This document shows, piece after piece, positions 44,140-56,918 of a stretch of 64,000 bases of DNA. Made by a program: the position numbers and the translations under genes. Source of the DNA: Ahaetulla prasina. Taxonomy: Eukaryota; Chordata; Lepidosauria; Squamata; Colubridae. Every line of letters starts with the position of its first letter. Position 1 is the first letter of the stretch. Where the stretch lies: contig NC_080539.1 of assembly GCF_028640845.1 (NCBI RefSeq), forward strand, positions 101,892,554 through 101,956,553, read 5' to 3'. The notes under the pieces are model-generated. The model worked only from the letters and a program-made list of their open reading frames with translations, had not been told where the DNA came from and made no database searches.

Positions 44140-47100
44140 ATTTTCTTGTAGAAGATCTGCAAGATGAGATGCTGACGTATCTTCAAATTTGGCAGACTTT
44201 TGAATTATCATCTACAAGATTATACAATAGTGATTGTTGATTGAAAAATTGGTTATAAAAAGAGAAAAAGTAAAGTCAGTTCTTTCCATGGGTAGGAAAT
44301 TAAACTATGTCAGTATGATAACTATACTGAATTAACTAACACATCCTACTCAGATGTATATTTAAAAATCATTTCTTACTTTACAACATACAAGTACAAT
44401 GGGTTTAAAACATATAAAATCCTTATTTCTGTCTTTATAATCCATAGTGCAAATGTTTTATGTACATCATTTCAATGTGAAGTGTTAATTATGTAATTTA
44501 TCAGTGGAACAAAATGAAATTTGAGCTCTGGTTAACAATTTACTTGGAGGCATCTTTTTTTTAATCTGATGTACGTCTATTCAAGTAAACTCTACTAATT
44601 TCAATAACCCTTAGATCCCAGATGATTGGTTTGGGATTGCAAATTTAATCTGGTCATTGATGGATTTGAAGGGGAGGGTCTCCAGTGCAAAACTGACATT
44701 GATGTATCTTTTAATCTAACAGCACAACAACAAATCTTGAGGCAATCAATTTTAATGGTGTTAATAGTCCAATACAAATTATCCAACTTTCCCTTTAATT
44801 TAGGAGGTTGGCTTCATATTTCTCTGGCAAAATTTATACGATAATTATTATTGCTTCCAGCATAGATTTCCATTGTCCCATTAGTGCATTGTTATTATTT
44901 AAATAAGTGACTGATTACCTTTGATGATATTTTTTCTGAAATTGCCACCAGAAGACACAGTTCTTTTCTTTCTCTGTAAATTGTTTCTATTTTGACAATT
45001 CTTTGCTCCTGGCAGTCAGTGCTCCTCCAACCACATCACGTCTTAATCCAACTGGAGCGCTGATGAATTTAGAATGTGAAACACTGTATTTCTCTCCCAA
45101 GTTAAAAATGAGAAAGCCGAAATCTCTCTATTTCAATCACAAAACACATCCTTATGCACATCAGCTAATTCACATGGGGCATGGTTCCTAATGGAGACCA
45201 TTCCTATTGATGGGATTTTTCCCCTATTGATTTTAATGACAATTGGAACAGAGTCCCAATCACCTTCCAGGATATTCAATTGAGTGTGAAAGGAAAAAAG
45301 GAATAAATGCTTCACTGAAATTCCTTACAGGCAGAATGTAATAACTTTTGGAGCGAGCGCACAGAGACTTTTGTGCCTTGTAAGCAGAAAGGCGTATTCC
45401 AGTTCTTCATAGTGCTGGCGTTACTCTGGCCAAAAAAAACAAAAAAGGTAGACAATATAGAGCAAATGGACAGAATTGAAGACCTAAAAATTCCTTTTAA
45501 AAGTATGTGCCCAATGGTATCAGAATTTGTTCTGGTGTGAATATTTGAAAACCTGACTTTTGTTGCATATTTTTCCATGGGACATTTTGGGGATTTGTTA
45601 GGGAGGTATTTATTTTTAAATGAAAGAATTGCTACTCTACTTCTGATTTTAAAAATCCCAAAAGCAGTTTACTGCAGGAATAAAAGTATATGGGGAAAGA
45701 AGGTGAACAGAGAATAAATAGATATAATAAAAACAGGACAGAATGGATGTAATAAAAATACTTTTACCCACAGATATTTCACTGAGGAAGGGCATGATGA
45801 GATAATGAACGCTAATATATATATATATATATTTCTTATCAAACTTAAGCCAACTAAATTTACTTTTATTCATTGAGGGATCATAGAAATTCATTGATCA
45901 TTGCATAGGAATCATGGTATTACAAACTCCTAGAATTGCAAACATAGGCAACTTATGTAACGGACCTTGTAATGACCTCAGAAGAGCTGGAGAAATTTTC
46001 TATTGCCAGCTGCATTAGATTTGCATGATTCATTCACACATATTTCCGTTCCAGCCAATTTCCTCATTGATTTCATTCATTTTAAATGCACATTTCTAAA
46101 ACAACAACAAAATCTTAAGAAATACATTTCCTAAAGATACTTGTCAACACTATATTTTTAGATGAACTATGTTTGAACATTTGGAAAGCAAGTATGCACA
46201 GGAGAGTTGGATAAATGAAACAGGATTTAACCTGCATCAGCAGTGGCAAAGACTGAAACCTTATTCAGGCATTAAGTGAACTGGGAGTACTTACCATATG
46301 ACCTTTACCAGTAAGCCTGCTTCTATCAGGGCCTTGCTTGCACGCAGCCAGATGTTTGAAGGCTTTTCTCCTGTAGACATCTATATATTCTATGCATCCA
46401 CAGGAAATTGATGTTATTTGAAGAACATACAAGAGAATGTTGATTGTGAACATTCACAGGGTTTGAGTTTTTCAAATATCTGTAAGAAACAGCACATTCT
46501 AGGTTATCAACCAGGTATTAATTTCTAGGGCTATGAACATTTGTTCCTTAAATATCAAGTTACCTAACCAGAAAGAACCTACAAGTTTGGGGCAGGAATT
46601 TTGGTGTCTCTGTACCCAACTGTGCTATCAAAAACCAAGGGATCAGATGTCCTCTTAATAGCTATATTTAGTGTGAAAGTACAGTAATGAACGTTGATGG
46701 AATTCTGAGATTAAGTTAATTTGAGGCCTAATATAATCCTAGATATCTTCAAAAATGTAAACATGGTGGAAAATTGACATTGATTTGGAAAACAAAGCAA
46801 AAACTGCACAAAAATGCTGTGAAATTATTTGTGGGAGTCCTGGAGTATTAGATAATACAGTGTATGACATTAGAGTAGCCTCTAGCATGATTGTAATGAA
46901 ATGAATGGAGATTTGAATAAATCAGAGCTGGAGCAAAACAAAATTCCAAGCCCTTTTGACAGGCAACTTGTTTTCTCTCACTATCTGATTTGCTGCTGCT
47001 TTAGGCACCATTGCAACTTCTTCATGAGAAAAAAAAATGGGAAAAAGCTGCCAATAGGTCAAGCTGAAAACTTCTTACAGATATATTAATATAAAGATGT

Positions 47101-47282
47101 TGAGACCTTAGAGAAAGTTTATCACTGTGGTTAACTTTTTAAAGATCCTTTTTCATAGGAAACTTGGGAGATAAAAAGGGTTAGTGCAAAGCAAGCCATG
47201 AAGAGCTGAGAAATGAGAAAATATATATCTTATAAAAGTACACTCTGTGGATTACTAAGATCACATGCAACAATATTAACCA
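44140..47282. other. Repeat-poor interval, no gene recognised
   Basis: About 3.1 kb without a recognisable TE, except a 22-bp (AT)n near 45813. Composition is more even at about 44580-45560. There is no supported exon. Conserved non-coding DNA is possible but cannot be shown without alignment. Confidence 0.4.
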
Positions 47283-47480
47283 CATAGCAATAGCACTTGG
47301 ATTTATATACCGCTTCACAGTGCTTTACAGACTTCTCAAAACATTTTTTTATAGAGTCAGCATATTACCCCCAACAATCTGAGTCCTCATTTTAGTGATC
47401 TTAGAAAGATGGAGGGCTGGGTCAACCTTGAACCTTCTGCTGACTCGAACTGTCAGAAGAGGTAGCCTGGTGATATATTA
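47283..47480 (-). mobile_element. tRNA-headed SINE related to the CORE-SINEs, decayed
   Basis: The plus strand reads TAGCAATAGCACTTGGATTTATATACCGCTT, then ACCCCCAACAATCTGAGTCC and GGAGGGCTGGGTCAACC. These are the complement of the same body and CORE-like section as other SINEs here, with a different tail. The tRNA head near 47480 is degraded. Confidence 0.65.
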
Positions 47481-47509
47481 CAGCCTGATTTTAAAGTCAA
47501 TCAAAAGTA

Positions 47510-47798
47510 CACTCAACCAGTAATGAGTTTCAAATTTTTTTACTACCAGTTCTGTGGGCGTGACTTAGTGGACATGGCAGGGGAAGGATACTGTAAAATC
47601 TCTGTTCCCTCCCCAATCCAGGGGAAGGTTACTGCAAAATCATCATTTCCTCCCGAACAGCTGGGACTTGGGAGGCGAGAATAGATGGGGGTGGGGCCAG
47701 TCAGAATTTTTCTACCGGTTCTCCAAACTACTCAAAATTTCCGATACCGGTTCTCTAAAACTGATCAGAACCTGTTAAAACTCACCTCTGCACTCAAC
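47510..47798. mobile_element. hAT-type element with perfect 8-bp TSD
   Basis: The body is 47518-47790 (273 bp). CACTCAAC at 47510-47517 is repeated at 47791-47798. The ends CAGTAATGAGTTTCAAA and AACTCACCTCTG and the internal AACTACTCAAAATTTCC block match the family at 51704, 62334 and 63479. It is non-coding. Confidence 0.9.
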
Positions 47799-49424
47799 CC
47801 TTACACCTAAGAAATTTGTTACATCTCCCATCGTTGTCCTGATAATAAACTTCCCAATAAGCTGCCCAATCATTATGCATTCAAGCAAAATTTGTTTATC
47901 ACAGGCACTGTAAGAGTTGATGTGGAAAGCTGATTTGCTGCAATACTAACTTCAGCCACTGAGAAAGCTTTGTTTTGTTTTGTTTTTTGTTTTGCTGTAC
48001 AGGGAAGAATTTAGCCATATCCCCAGACTGTGGTAAATCTTCTCAATAAATAACATTACAAGACACAAAATCACTTTATCTGCTGGCCTCATTGAACATG
48101 GAAAGAGAAAGACCTGCAATTTAATCTGGTCTAGATATTTGGAGGGGTATGTGTGCGCTGAGGAAATAAGGAAACAAAATCTTTGAATTTGGTAGTTATG
48201 GATGAACAGAGCCTTGTTCTCAAATAAGGAAAACTCTGATCTGATTTTGCAATTTATTAAAAATCTCTATTATATATCAAGGATAAAGAGAGGTTAAACT
48301 CATGCCTAGCTGGATCAAAATTAGGCTGGCGCCATTCTGCCTGCCTGCTTCAGTGTCTTAAACTGGTCATGCATCATAAGAAAATTGTCCAGTTTAATCT
48401 AATTCTATCTGAATCCATGGGAACAAGACTTGCAAGTAGTGGTCAGCATGCTGAAAAAAATAGAAATATGTGAAAGTCTAATCAGATCACTTTAAAAGGA
48501 AAAGTGGTGATCACTAAAGCCAAATAAAATTAGATTGCTGTAAATAGAAGATTATTAGATAAGGTCATAGTGATTCAAGGCAAAAAAAAATTATTAGTGC
48601 ATTGAAAATGTCAGGGAAATTCTTTGTATCTATCTAACCTTGGAAGATGTGATATGTGTGTAAAAGAGACAGATTTATGTCTTTGGCCTATCTGTGAAAT
48701 GTAGGTGGAAAATTAACATGATATATGGAGTGTATTCCCCTGGCATTATTCTACTTTTTCATTGATTTTAGTAACCTTATATTCATGTACAGCTGTAAAA
48801 TGGAGGTCAGAATTATTAAAGCTGACAGTGGTTAGTCTATGATTTGGCCATGTGTGGGGAGACAAGAGAGCTAATGCTCTTCTATACATGAATTATAATT
48901 CCTGAATTTCTGCTGCTCTGTAGGAGAAAAGAAAATATTAAATCTCCATGGATCCAGAGAAATGGAGCAACATTTGCAGCTCTTATTCAGGGTGTTTTGT
49001 GCAAAACTAGCTTGCTCCAGCCTTTCAGTGTTTTTAGACAATAATGAAGTAATTGCAGCTTTTCTACCCAAGAATGTGCTTGGTTCCTTTTTATGTCATT
49101 TCACTCTTTTCCCAGAAGAGAAGTGATTACTATCCCATATAATATACAATTTAGAATTTAAGGATATTTGTATCTCTGGGATTAGATAGTAATGACCCTT
49201 TCCAGAAATAAAAGTTGCAGTAAAGACAGAGTCAGTTACATTCCTGCTTTACATTTTTTTTAAAAAAAATGTTTCTTAATTAGTACACATTGGAAACTGG
49301 CTTTGTTAATGCATGCTTTCTATGTTAAAGTTAGTGAAAGTATTGCAATTAATTTTTAAAAAAATTCTGAAAATCAATTTTAAAAGCTAAACAATTCATC
49401 TAGAGTGGCCAATATTGGTGGTAA
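47799..49424. other. No gene or repeat recognised
   Basis: About 1.6 kb of AT-rich, single-copy-looking DNA. No frame has a known domain. Confidence 0.45.
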
Positions 49425-49804
49425 CTAACCCACTAGGTGGGGATGTATTGGCTCAGTGGCTAAGACGCTGAGCTTGTCGATCGAAAGGTCGGCAGTTCAG
49501 CAGTTCGAATCCCTAGTGCCGCATAACGGGGTGAGCTCCCGTTACTTGTCCCAGCTTCTGCCAACCTAGCAGTTTGAAAGCACGTAAAAAATGCAAGTAG
49601 AAAAATAGGGATCGTCTTTGGTGGGAAGGTAACAGCATTCCGTGCGTCTTTGGCATTTAGTCATGCCAGTCACATGACCACAGAGACATCTTCAGGCAGC
49701 ACTGGCTCTTCAACTTTGAAATGGAGATGAGCACTGCCCCCTAGAGTCGGGAACGACTAGCACATATGTGCAAAGAAAACTTTTAGCTTTACCTAACCCA
49801 CTAG
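49425..49804 (+). mobile_element. Sauria-type SINE with 12-bp TSD
   Basis: The body is 49437-49792. CTAACCCACTAG at 49425-49436 is repeated exactly at 49793-49804. The tRNA-like head carries TGGCTCAGTGGCTAAG (A box) and GTTCGAATCCC (B box). The tail contains AGAGTCGGGAACGACTAGCAC, the BovB-type 3' end, which is why these SINEs are thought to use BovB enzyme. The 5' end has a small duplication of CAGTTCAGCAGTTC. Confidence 0.93.
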
Positions 49805-50082
49805 AGAAAAGGGGTAGGAAATGATATTTGCTATTTTTTGTCCTCATATTGCTGAATCACTCTAAAGAAGCAAGATTTCTTGCAGGGGGTAAAAGGTGCA
49901 AAAACTTTGTCAACCTTTTTTTTTTTTTTTTGCTGAAGAAGCATTCAGTTTTGTTATAAAAATATAGAATATGAATAATACTTTAATTACCAGTAGACAG
50001 AACTAACAATACGTAGCTAAACAGAATAATGGAATTTTTAGTACTGTATAAAATGGTATTGTCACATGCAGCAATAGCAAAG

Positions 50083-50084
<2 letters not shown>

Positions 50085-50141
<57 letters not shown>
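50085..50141. repeat. (CT)n(CA)n compound microsatellite
   Basis: TC repeats at 50085-50114 run into CA repeats to 50141, the same order as at 25667-25732. Confidence 0.95.
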
Positions 50142-50144
<3 letters not shown>

Positions 50145-50364
50145 GACAAACTAGAAAAAAAATACCCATAGAGTAGTTATTGTGAGCAGATTGTTTAAAT
50201 GTGAGATCTAAAACAAACTAGAATATATGAGTTGCAAGAAGAGGCAGATAAGAAATTTTGTTTTGTTGTTGTTGCTGAAAAGAAGAAAGGAAATTTTCTT
50301 TGAAAATAAATTTTCTTTGTTTTTCATGATCCATGCCTCCTAAAAGGAGGATTAAGAAAACCAT

Positions 50365-50840
50365 ATTTATTTATTTAATTTAGATGCCACCCATTTCAGT
50401 GATAATGTGACTCTGGGCAGTGGTAAAAAGATAAATATAAAAATTAAAATTAAGGAAAGTTACATAACAACTAAGACCAAGGAGATGGACGGTATGGCTT
50501 TTGAGGTCTTCTTACCCCATCAACCACCTCCAGCAAAGAACAGCCCCATCAGGGCCCCAAGTCAATCAACAAAACCAGGTTTTAAATTTCTTCTGGAAGG
50601 CCAGAAAGATAGAAGCAGTTCTCACCTCCATTAGTAGAATGCTCCATAGGACAGGGGCCACAGTGGAAAAAGTTTTTGTCCTTGATCTCACCAGCTAGAA
50701 TTCCTTAACAGATGGGGTCCACAGCACGTCCCTTCTGCTGTAGCAAATTGAACATGCTAATCCATTAGGACAAGACAGCTCTTTAGGCCCATCCATAAAA
50801 AGCTTTAAAAGTAATGACCAACACCTTGAATTAGACCCAT
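50365..50840 (-). mobile_element. Old L2-like LINE, 3' end
   Basis: The plus strand holds the complement of the L2-like UTR and ORF end: a TTTATTTAATTTAGATGCC start, a degraded GACTCTGGGCAG, then GCTCCATAGGACAGGGGCC and AAAGCTTTAAAAGTAATGACC, which parallel 17100-17340. Many differences show it is older than the 16.8-18 kb copy. No intact frame remains. Confidence 0.6.
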
Positions 50841-51207
50841 AATCTGTCTGTCTGTCTATCTGTCTGTCTGTCTGTCAAGGTTTCCCTTTCCATTCATGTC
50901 TGACTCTAGGGTGCAGTTCTCATCTCTGTTTCTTGGCTGAGGAAGCCAGAAACAGATGTCTGAAGACATTTCCATGGTCATGTGCTACAGCGCGTCTATA
51001 TGCCAAAAGGTGCATGGAATGCTGTTACCTTCCCACCAAAATGGTATCTATTTTTTCTACTCATATTTACATGCTTTCGAACTGCTAGGTGGGCAGGATT
51101 TGGGGCAATGAATGCTATCTCACCCCGTTGTGCAGCACTTGGTCTCAAATCTGCACCGTCAGCTTTCCAGTTGACAAGCTCAGTGTCTTTAATTGCTGAG
51201 CCATTAT
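50841..51207 (-). mobile_element. Sauria-type SINE, older reverse copy
   Basis: On the minus strand it reads head to tail from 51207 to about 50875, with the GGGAAGGTAACAGCATTCC middle and a decayed GAGTC...GACATGAATGG tail, ending in (CAGA)n at about 50844-50876. It is more diverged than the copy at 49437 and abuts a CORE-SINE. Confidence 0.75.
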
Positions 51208-51210
51208 GCC

Positions 51211-51471
51211 CCCCCCCTTTTTTTTTTACATTTATACCCCGCCCTTCTCCGAAGACTCAGGGCGGCTTACAGTGTATAAGGCAATAGTCTCATTCTATTT
51301 GTATATTTTTACAAAGTCAACTTATTGCCCCCCCAACAATCTGGGTCCTCATTTTACCTACCTTATAAAGGATGGAAGGCTGAGTCAACCTTGGGCCGGG
51401 CTTGAACCTGCAGTAATTGCAGGCTTTGTGTTCTTAATAACAGGCCTTACCAGCCTGAGCTATCCGGCCCC
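51211..51471 (-). mobile_element. CORE-SINE
   Basis: The minus strand starts GGGGCCGGATAGCTCAGGC (A-box region), has GGTTCAAGCCCGGCCC (B box), the TAAAATGAGGACCCAGATTG CORE-like section and the GCCGCCCTGAGTCTTCGG tail with an A-rich end. All parts are well kept, so the copy is relatively young. Confidence 0.88.
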
Positions 51472-51695
51472 TATCCCTATATATATAATTTTGCACTATG
51501 AGAGGGAGAGAAACAGAAAATAATGAAATATATGATTTCAATACACCCAAAGATAGTTAAATCTCACCTCACCAATGAAGGATTTTTCACACCTGAGGAA
51601 GAAAATCCTAAAATGCTTCGCCTTTTAGTATAGATACAATAATAAATATATTGTATAATGGACCTTACAGAAGCTTCCCAAGGAAGATGGTGTAG

Positions 51696-52445
51696 GTCCA
51701 CACCAGTGGTGGGATTTAAAATTTTTTACTACCAGTTCAGTGGCTGTGGCTGTGGCTGTGGCTGTGGCTGTGGCTTGGTAGGCGTGGCATGCCTTGGTGA
51801 AGTGTGGCTTGGTGGGCGTGGCAGGGGAAGGATACTGAAAAATCTCCATTCCCATCCCACTCCAGGGGAGGTTACTGTAAAATCCCCATTTCCTCCCGAT
51901 CAGCTGGGCCTTGGGAGGCAGAAAATAGATGGAGGTAGGGCCAGTCAGAATTTTTACTACCGGTTCTCCGAACTACTCAAAATTTCCACTACTGGTTCTC
52001 CAGAACTGGTCAGAACCTGCTGAAACCCACCTCTGATTCCCATCCCACTCCAGGAGAAGGATCCTGTAAAATCTCCATTTCCATCCCACCCCATTCCAGG
52101 GGAAGGGAAGGATAATGTAAAATCTTCATGTTTACCCCACTCCAGGGGAAAGGTACTGTAAAATCTCCATTTCCATCCCAGTTCACTCCAGGGGGAAGGA
52201 TACTGTAAATTCTCTATTCCCTCCCCACCCCACTAACCTGCTTTCCAGCTCTGCGTGCAGGGCAACAAAAGAAGAACCAGCCAATTGGCTGGGACTCCGA
52301 TCAGCTGGGACTCAGGAGGCAACAAATAGATGGGGGCAGAGCCAGTCAGAAGTGATATTTGCTGGTTCTCCAAACTATTCAAAATTTCTGCTACCAGTTC
52401 TCCAGAACTGGTCAAAATCGGCTGAATACCACCTCTGGTCCACAC
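51696..52445. mobile_element. hAT-type element, tandemly expanded, perfect 8-bp TSD
   Basis: GTCCACAC at 51696-51703 and 52438-52445 defines a 734-bp body, 51704-52437. A complete copy-like right end (AACCCACCTCTG) already occurs at 52024-52035, and a second one ends at 52437. Only the outer ends carry the duplication, so this is one insertion with an internal duplication. The interior includes (GGCTGT)n near 51735 and a 40-60-bp module (CCAGGGGAAGGATACTGTAA) repeated several times between 51850 and 52220. Confidence 0.9.
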
Positions 52446-54660
52446 AGACCCTTCCCCCTTTTTAGAGGCAAGAATCCCTGATTTCCACAATATTATGTTC
52501 CCTCTTTGATTTCCTCAGTGATCCCCCAAAACATTTTTTTCTGAGTTTGAGAATCCTCTCAGTCGTAAATTCTTTTGGTGTCCTACTGCATCCTCAAAAG
52601 CTTGATAAATTTAAACTAGCTCAGCAGCTCATCTAAATTCCTTCTGTGCTCTGGATGACAACTGGAGAGAATGGCAAGCATTGCTTCTTTCTCCTTCTGT
52701 CCTTGGATATCTGGGTGTGCTCTGATCCAGTGATAATATATTTCCCTTTCATGGAATGTCACTCAAAAGATATTTGGGAATATCTAATTTACCCATATTC
52801 TAAAGGCAACTTTTAATATGTATATAAGTTTAAGCTGTACTGTAAAATGCACATGATATACGCTTAGTACATTCGTTATATATGGGATACCTCCATTTCC
52901 CTACATCGAAATTATGTGGATCTATTCTAGATTAAAATTTATTTGTTGAGGGCACCTAAAACACTGGGTGGCTTATAACATTAAAGGAATAGATAACAAT
53001 CAATCAGTAAATGAAGTTGCCAATTAAGATTTTTTTAACAGCACAAAGGAAATTTTGTAATAGTAACAATGTCAAATATTTTTTTTAAAAACCAAATCTT
53101 ACCTAAAATACCGTTTAAACTTGTCTAAGCAAAGTAAGGATCAATTAAAGAGAACATTAGTGACCCTTCAGTTTGTTGGCAGCTCAGATTTGATACAGAG
53201 AAAATCAATAGAAATGGACAAATCAATGCAGTCTTCTTGAAGAGGCTGTGGACTCATCATGTATTTGGTCAAAGCCTGGGGGGGAAAAAACCATTCATTT
53301 TAGAGCTACAATCAATTCCCAATATAAATGTATAAAAAAATGTATAAAATCAGTCAGAGAATCCCGATTAAGACCAACTATAGGAATCATTATTATCTGT
53401 CACACCAGGGGTCGTCAAACTTTTTAAACAGGGAGCCAATTCACAGTCCCTCAGCCCAGTCACAGTCCCACCGGCTGGCCAATTTAGCAGTCCATTAAAC
53501 AATACACACAAATTAAACTTTAATTTGTTTTGCTCCTGGGCGTGTTTTGTTTGCTTTTGTTTGACTTTTGTTTGACTTTTCTTTTTACTAGATTTTTAAG
53601 TTGTTTAGGAGTCTGTGTGACAGTCACACAGTCAACCAAATACTCAGACTGGACTTGGCATTTTTGTCCGCCTATTGAATCCTTCTCAAGAACCTAAGAT
53701 AGACAAATGTGGATGTTTGATGGTGTTACAGATATCATTGCAGGACGTAAGCTGTTCCAAATAAAGCTGCCCTTTGCAAGTGAGGAATTATTATTATCAT
53801 TATTAGTAACATTTTATAATAACAATGTGATAAACTAAGTTAAGCTGTATTGATAAAGTGAAAATAGATTGCTGTACTGCAGGGCAGATTGTTTCTTATG
53901 CTAAAAATAATCAGGGACTTCAGAAAGCAATGCCTTCTTCTTAAATCTGTTTTTCTTATAATGAACACTGTATGATGTCCTCCAGTTAAAAAGGACAAAC
54001 AACAATATTATTTTGCATTTTTCCAAATTGTCAAGACAGAGAAATGGAAAATAGGTGGGGGGGGGGTTTACTAGATGGGAACTGATAGTAATAGGGATAA
54101 GAAATATAGAACTGGCAAGCAGAAATAAAGGGAATACCCCCCTTTCCCCAAAAAAGTAACTGGCTTTTATTGTTTCATATTCTAGCTAGGAACATTCCTG
54201 AGTTAGTTCGAAGGAAAATATAGACCTCATACCTAATATTATAATTTTCTTCACCGTCCTCCCTATTATCTTCCAATAATATATGTGAACTCAGTGGAAA
54301 AGCTTCTGTCTCTTGGCTGGATTAAGCTATCTTCTACTGCTTGCCAAATCAATATCTGAAATAGAAAAAGAAGCCTGAAGAATTTCAGGAAACATGAGTG
54401 AAATTATTTAAAGAGAGGCACAATTCTTAAGTATAAATAAAAAATATTTATAGTATTGAGATAAAAGTGTGTCTGGGAGAAAGGGGGGCTTGTGCTTTCT
54501 TATTGTACAGGTGACTCTTCTCCAAGCCCCTCCATCCTTTTTCATATGTTCTATTCATTTTTATTTAATGCTACGGAGCAAAGTGAGACAATGCTGGTAG
54601 AAAAGATGAAAGCAGGAAAGGAAAAATTGTGTAAAGCATGACCCAACATAAATTCAGCAA
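52446..54660. other. No gene recognised; possible hAT fragment at 53406-53500
   Basis: About 2.2 kb of AT-rich DNA. At 53406 the sequence CAGGGGTCGTCAAACTTTTT looks like a hAT end with the flank TGTCACAC, but no matching right end was found. Confidence 0.45.
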
Positions 54661-55023
54661 AATTAGTCCTCGACTTAACAACCATTTGTTTAATGACCAG
54701 TTGAAGTTACAACAGCACTGAAAAAAAGCGATTTATGACCATTGCAGCATCCTCATGTTCACGTGATCAAAATTCAGATACTTAGCAACTGGTTCATATT
54801 TGTGATGGTTGCAGTGTCCTGCGGTCATGTCACAGGACCTTGAGACCTTCTGACAAGCAAGGTCAATTCACTTTACAACCATATTAGTAACCTAAGAACT
54901 GCAGTGGTTCACTTAACAACTGTCATAAAGGACATAAAAAGGAGAAAAACTCATTTAACAACTGTCTTGCTTAACAGCAGAAATTTCTGGGTCAGTTGAG
55001 GTCCTAGGTCAAGGCCTATCTGT
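54661..55023. mobile_element. Tigger-like MITE, older copy
   Basis: The left end reads TTAGTCCTCGACTTAACAACC and the right end GTCAAGGCCTATCTGTA. The interior matches the copy at 60703-61359 (AAAATTCAGATACTTAGCAAC, GGTTGCAGTGTCC). Both arms are degraded. The TA dinucleotide target is visible only at the right. The family name is inferred from end sequence. Confidence 0.7.
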
Positions 55024-56212
55024 ATAGCTAATTATTATTATTATTATTTTGCAGAAATGCAGTTGCTGACGTAAAAAAGAGTTGTGACAATATAAGCGTT
55101 TGCACAATCTCAGATGCCATTAATTCCCATCCTTTGTGAGACTTCAAGATAACTTTTCTCTCCATATATTTAAACCCCACCCATCTCTCACTACAGATGT
55201 TGCATTACATATAATATTTTATTGAACTAATTGGATCAAAGATGTATGATTTACCAATCTATTCCTGAGTTTACTTATGCAACATACAACAAAGGATAAC
55301 ATGAAAAATAAAATGTGTAATATTTAGGGTATGTGATCAGGGAGGATGAAGTAAACCACATAACAATTAAAAGCTTCAGGACAATAATCACATATAGCAC
55401 ATAACAAGAACTAATCTGTTTGTATTCCAAAGTCTTATGGAAAATCACCTTCTTTATTCAGTCTTGATGTGCTCCTGCATTATACTATTTTTCACTTTTA
55501 TTCCAGCATTCACGAAACATCTTTTAGAGAGAGGAGAGAAGCCAATCAATGTTTCTTTTTCTTAATCAGTAGTTCACCTTAGCCTATGGCCTCACTTTCA
55601 TTATTGTCCCCAATCAGCATCTGCAGTCATACATATGTTGAGTGAAAGCAGACTAAGAAATTACAGATATCTGCTGGAAGTCAATCCTCACACTTTATTT
55701 TTTTTAATCCACAGTTCTCTACTATTTTTATAAAGATTCATTTATGTAACTTGTATGACTTACTAATAAATAATACAGTGTTTTCTATTGTATAAGGCTG
55801 GCTGGCGAATTCTGGGAGTTGAAGACCACACATCTGAGAGGTGTCAAGGTTGAGAAAAATTGGAATCATAGTTCACTATTAGAACCCTGAACCTTGAACT
55901 GAAAAGTTCTTTTTTCCCTGCAGCTGAACTTTAGTGAAAAATAAATGAATTTTCACCTGGATAATTATTACATTTCATGGATCTCAGACCCATAGAATCT
56001 TCTATTGATCTGAATAAACACCTAATTTCCTTGAGTGGTTATTAGGTTCTCTTTTCTTATGTCTGCCCCACTTGTTTTACATCGTTTTCTCCAGAAATTG
56101 AAAATGAAAGGTAAAATAAGGAGGGTGAAGAAAAAGAATATTTGACCACTGCTGCACTATGTCTAGTGATAAACTTTCCTTCCCTCCTCTCACAAAAGCA
56201 TTTATAGCATAA
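55024..56212. other. No gene recognised; half hAT MITE near 55795-55860
   Basis: AT-rich DNA. GGCTGGCGAATTCTGGGAG and GTGTCAAGGTTGAGAAAAA at 55798-55860 match one half of the foldback MITE family seen at 41720-41824. Confidence 0.5.
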
Positions 56213-56475
56213 TTTTTATTTATTTATTTATTTACATTTATATCCCGCCCTTCTCCGAAGATTCAGGGTGGCTTACAGTGTATAAGGCAATAGTCTCATT
56301 CTATTTGTATATTTACAAAGTCAACTTATTGCCCCCCCAACAATCTAGGTCCTCATTTTACCTACCTTATAAAGGATGGAAGGCTGAGTCAACCTCGGGC
56401 CGGGCTTGAACCTGCAGTACTTGCAGGCTGCTGTGTTCTAATAACAGGCTTCTTACAGCCTGAGCTATCACGGCC
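56213..56475 (-). mobile_element. CORE-SINE
   Basis: It has the same organisation as the copy at 51211-51471: tRNA head at 56475 (GGGCCGTGATAGCTCAGGC), B-box region, CORE-like block and GCCACCCTGAATCTTCGG tail, then (TTTA)n on the plus side. It abuts a CR1 3' end. Confidence 0.85.
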
Positions 56476-56795
56476 CTGAATTAACAGATTAACAGAGTTG
56501 GAAGGAACCTTGTACGTCATCTAGTCCAACTCCTGCCCAAGCAGGAGACCCTACACCATTTCTGACAGATAGCAGTCCAGTCTCTTCTTGAAAGCTTCCA
56601 GTGATAAAGCTCCCACAACTTCTGAAGACAAGCTGTTCCATTGGTTGATTGTTCTAACTGAGAAAATTTATCCTTATTTCTTGGTTGAATCTCTCCTTGT
56701 TCAGTTTCCATCCATTATTCCTTGTCTGGCCTTCGGGTATTCTAGAAAATAGCTTGACCCCCTCCTCTCTGTGCTTGGAGTGCCTTGAATATACA
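56476..56795 (-). mobile_element. CR1 LINE, 3' end
   Basis: The plus strand carries the complement of the classical CR1 end: AGAGTTGGAAGGAACCTTG, CTAGTCCAACTCCTGCCC, TCCAGTCTCTTCTTGAAAGC, AGCTGTTCCATTGG. The 3' tail is two copies of an 8-base unit (ATTAACAG), the octamer type of tail typical of CR1. The copy is 5'-truncated near 56795 and has no intact frame. Confidence 0.92.
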
Positions 56796-56918
56796 GCTTC
56801 ACTTACAATAACTAACACATTGCTTGAGTTTGTTATCTAATAAGGTGGCTTTGGGAAGGGAGAGAGCACTAATCTTCATTTGGAATAAAATACTTTGGTT
56901 TGATTTAGCTGATGTGAG

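Noticed and set aside
49437..49530. Possible tRNA gene
   Set aside because: A and B box-like sequences are present, but the fold is incomplete and the sequence continues into a SINE body with a target duplication.
51625..51855. Frame with alternating Ala-Thr residues
   Set aside because: It comes from the (GGCTGT)n part of a hAT-type element.
53406..53620. Possible complete hAT element beginning CAGGGGTCGTCAAAC
   Set aside because: No matching right end or second TGTCACAC flank was found at a suitable distance, so only a fragment is noted.
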